Shown piece by piece: positions 61,071-64,000 of a stretch of DNA of 64,000 nucleotides (position 1 is the stretch's first letter; each line of letters opens with the position of its first letter). Under the pieces are notes generated by a model, which was not told where the DNA came from, did not search any database, and saw only the letters and a list, made by a program, of their open reading frames with translations. Source of the stretch: Lunularia cruciata (Eukaryota; Streptophyta; Marchantiopsida; Lunulariales; Lunulariaceae); the NCBI GenBank assembly GCA_948567375.1, contig OX419755.1:10297001-10361000 (forward strand), given 5' to 3'. A program made the position numbers and the translations under genes.

Positions 61071-61360
61071 CGCTGACGAAATTACGGACAACGTTGGTAG
61101 AGAAAGAACTTAGCAAAGATACACGAAAGATTGAATATTTCTGTAGATGGGAATTCGTTCTCGCTCTCGTCGACAGTAGTGAGCTATCATGCGCAATCTC
61201 ACTTCACTCACGGCTGTCGAAATTTGGAAAGGTACACAAATGAGTCTAGGAAGTACGAACAGAATGATACAATTGCTTTCGATTCGGAAATAACGGGGGA
61301 GATCAAACACTACCGAGCTAGGGAGGAACTGATGTGAAGGATCGCACTGTGCCTAAGTTG

Positions 61361-61370
61361 TTTATATACC
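61361..61370 (-). promoter_or_regulatory. Candidate TATA box of the 221-residue gene
   Basis: GGTATATAAA on the minus strand, about 290 bases upstream of the ATG at 61070. Position would imply a 5' UTR of about 260 bases. Support is motif and position only. Confidence 0.35.
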
Positions 61371-64000
61371 GATTGAGAGAAGGGAACAAAAGCAACATAA
61401 AGGTGAGATATATAGGTCAATGAGGACTCTGTATTCAAAGTTGAGCCGATACGCGAAAGTCCGCGTTGACGACAAATGATGCACGAGAGGATCAAAGTGG
61501 ACTTGGACGCGTATCTTTCTGGGTCAGCCTTCCCTATGTTTTGGTCATGTGGATAGAAGAATAAAGAATTCTACTGAAAATGTGTGTTCACGTATGAAAT
61601 CTCCAGGACTTGGTAGGCAGCTTCTTATTTCTACACCTGTAATAATTTAGCACCGCTGTAACCCTGGGAAATAAGGACCTTCTACGGGACAAAATAACGT
61701 TCAAGAAGCTACCTAAACGGACCCTACTGATTACAGCTCACGCGCAACATATTCATTCAACAGATTATTCAACAAATTGCCGTTGTTTGATAGAGTCCTT
61801 GGACATATCTCTCGAACTTCCATTCAACAGGCAGAGTCCGCCGGTAACTTAATAATTTCTTTCTTCCCTGTTTTGAGTACACAGTACAGTATGCATGGTT
61901 TGAGCAGTTATGACATATCATGCTGGGTCCCCCAAAACCTATTTGGGAACCAATCCCGTTATTCAGCAACTTTCTGTCTGCTGATATGAGTCTCAAGTGC
62001 CGCTAAATGTACTCAATCCTGCCCTCGCAAAGTTTTGTGCTTATCTCTCGCCAACTTGTTGATCCTATGTATAGGAGCTGAAAGTTCGACACATTGCACC
62101 ATGATTGTTCTACGGGAGGAACTTGAGAGAAGTGGTCCAGATTCTCGAGCGTTAAAACTCTATTCTACTGTTGGTTCCCTTAACAAGTACGTCATGAAAA
62201 AGACGACTGCAGGTCTGTTGATTTGGCATCCTTTCGGCTATTGATGCATATGTAAACTAGACTATTATAGTCAAAAGTCTATACATGGAAAATACAGAAA
62301 CCTAGCAAGTCTCTTTAGTATTGCCTAGAGCGATATGATGTGATTGGTCATGTCTTAATGAGAATTAGAAGCGTCAAATCCCCTAGAATTTTTATTTCCT
62401 GTTGTTCTTCCTTTTGGGTCCTTTTGGTGTTCACCTTCCCTTAATTTTCTTATCATTTCTACAAAAAAATTTAGGTTTTTCACTTTAGTTTACAAGTTCT
62501 TCACTTATTGACTAATTTTTTACTTTGTTTCATTTACTTGCATCACTCGCCGGAGTAATTGTTGTATTTAAAGACACCATACTTGACAACTCGAGCATTT
62601 TTTTCTTGGTATTCTTTACTTTATATAAGTTCAATTTTTAATTGTTAATTCTTGTACAATTTTTACTATCTTTGCTGTACAATTATAAATATTTCCACTC
62701 TAACTCAGATAAATGGCTGTCAAATTGGTATATCATATAGAATTTCTAAATATAGTGGACATACCATTACACTATTTCCTTCATTTCAACGATGCAAAGT
62801 GCAAATATCATAAGATAATAATAAATCTAAATTGGTGTAATGCCTTATTCAAATCTATAACGCAATCTGGACGATATCTCACTTGGATGGGAGAAAAGAA
62901 ATTTGATTAAGTAGCAGATAGCTTCTGCCTTGGGTGATGGATTCTATTAGTTTATGTGTATCCAACTTTAGAGTTTGAGCAGAAAGTACAAAAAGTAAGC
63001 AAGGGGTCAATGTTGACCTTCCATATCCAACGTAATTAGAAATTTATCAAGTTTGAGAATCTTACAAGGATAGGTCACTTTGATGAAGGAAAAAAACTAT
63101 TTATTTAATAAGATGAAAATATTACCATAAATAAATAAATATATTAAAACCCGTTTATGCAAAAGTTATGTGCAATCTTCTCTTAAGCAAAGGGTATATT
63201 AGAGTTGCCATAGTGAACCTTTTGGAGGATTATACTTCCTAATTATGTCATAAGATGTATCAAAACCCCTTCAATTCCCTCCTGTGGAGAGAATTCCTTT
63301 TCATTATAAGGTATCCCATGAGTAATAAGTACATGTTCAAATGGTTGGTAATGATATTGTAAAGGCGGATGTACTTTAAAAGGGCAACAAATGAAGACAA
63401 TGAACACCGAAATTATTTCTTCTTCTTACTTGCTACATGTTCTTATGCCTCTTATCATTTGGTGAAAAGCGTACATAAAAATGTTATAGTTATTATTAAA
63501 GCTTAAAAATATTTTATAACTATTATTAAAGCATGAAAGAAGGCAGAAATAATTTCTAAATATGCTACTCATTATGCTTTAGAGAAGTTTCTTACCAATT
63601 TATACCTTAGTGCCAAGGTGTTATCATAATATGGAAAGAAATATTACACTAGAAGTAAAGGAGGAGTATTTCTGCAGTCACGTGGTTGGAATTTGGATTT
63701 TAAAGATTTCAAAAGTGAAATTAAGGAGCAAAGATGACAAGGTTGTTGGTATTTGATTCCAAAGAGGTCTGCAAAAATACATTCCATAACATTCATGGTA
63801 AATCTATGTTCTACAAAACTTGAAATGCAGTTCTATAATTGGTGCAAAGAGAGAGCATAGAAATATCTCTATTGCATATTCTAAATTGTATAATTCAAGG
63901 TGTCAAAATCCAAAGGGTTTTGACACTTTTACAAAATTGTAGTATTAAAGCTCAAAAATATACTACTGAAAGATGAATGTCTACTCTTGGAACTCAAATG
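61371..64000. other. Upstream and right-edge intergenic DNA
   Basis: 61.4-62.3 kb has moderate composition with short ORFs and no motifs. From about 62.3 kb the sequence is AT-rich, with no recognised gene or terminal repeat up to the window edge. Confidence 0.35.

Overview
The window looks like nuclear DNA of a land plant. It contains a spliced class-3 lipase gene of the plant oil-body lipase type, with GT-AG introns, and a large block of nested Ty3/gypsy and Ty1/copia LTR retrotransposons. No organelle or bacterial genes are seen. The species cannot be fixed from the sequence. The lipase, and a full-length gypsy element of non-chromovirus type, would fit a seed-free plant such as a lycophyte or bryophyte, but that is a guess.

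Layout. 1-2.44 kb is a rearranged transposon relic. 2.45-18.9 kb is mostly single-copy-looking DNA. It carries the one clear gene, a six-exon OBL1-like lipase at 8595-12159 (+), with a 57-bp tandem repeat in intron 4 and a 156-bp tandem duplication in its 3' region. From about 19.4 to 57.4 kb is a transposon island. It holds two decayed gypsy elements (about 24.0-26.0 and 28.6-32.2 kb, minus), several copies of a family coding for an acidic coiled-coil protein (parts of 1-1.5, 20.4-22.6, 26.0-28.6, 36.4-40.6 and 41.1-43.7 kb), solo LTRs of two families, a broken copia element (about 44.7-48.6 kb, minus) and a young 7.8-kb gypsy element (48855-56656, minus). The last 6.5 kb is again low-copy-looking. 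It holds a candidate two-exon minus-strand gene for a 221-residue protein of unknown function (61070-60082).

The insertions can be ordered. Solo LTRs interrupt coiled-coil family copies. One coiled-coil element (36390-40644) sits inside another repeat and is flanked by a 5-bp direct repeat. The young gypsy element interrupts a copia reverse-transcriptase fragment and has LTRs about 1% diverged. Its polyprotein frame is broken by a single in-frame TAA. Between its 5' LTR and gag it carries an extra same-strand ORF with two zinc-binding motifs, which is the most unusual coding feature of the window.

The lipase would act on triacylglycerol at oil bodies. The 221-residue protein has two hydrophobic stretches and no recognised family. 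Nothing suggests that the host genes work together. All other coding sequence is transposon-derived and, apart from the young gypsy element, clearly decayed.
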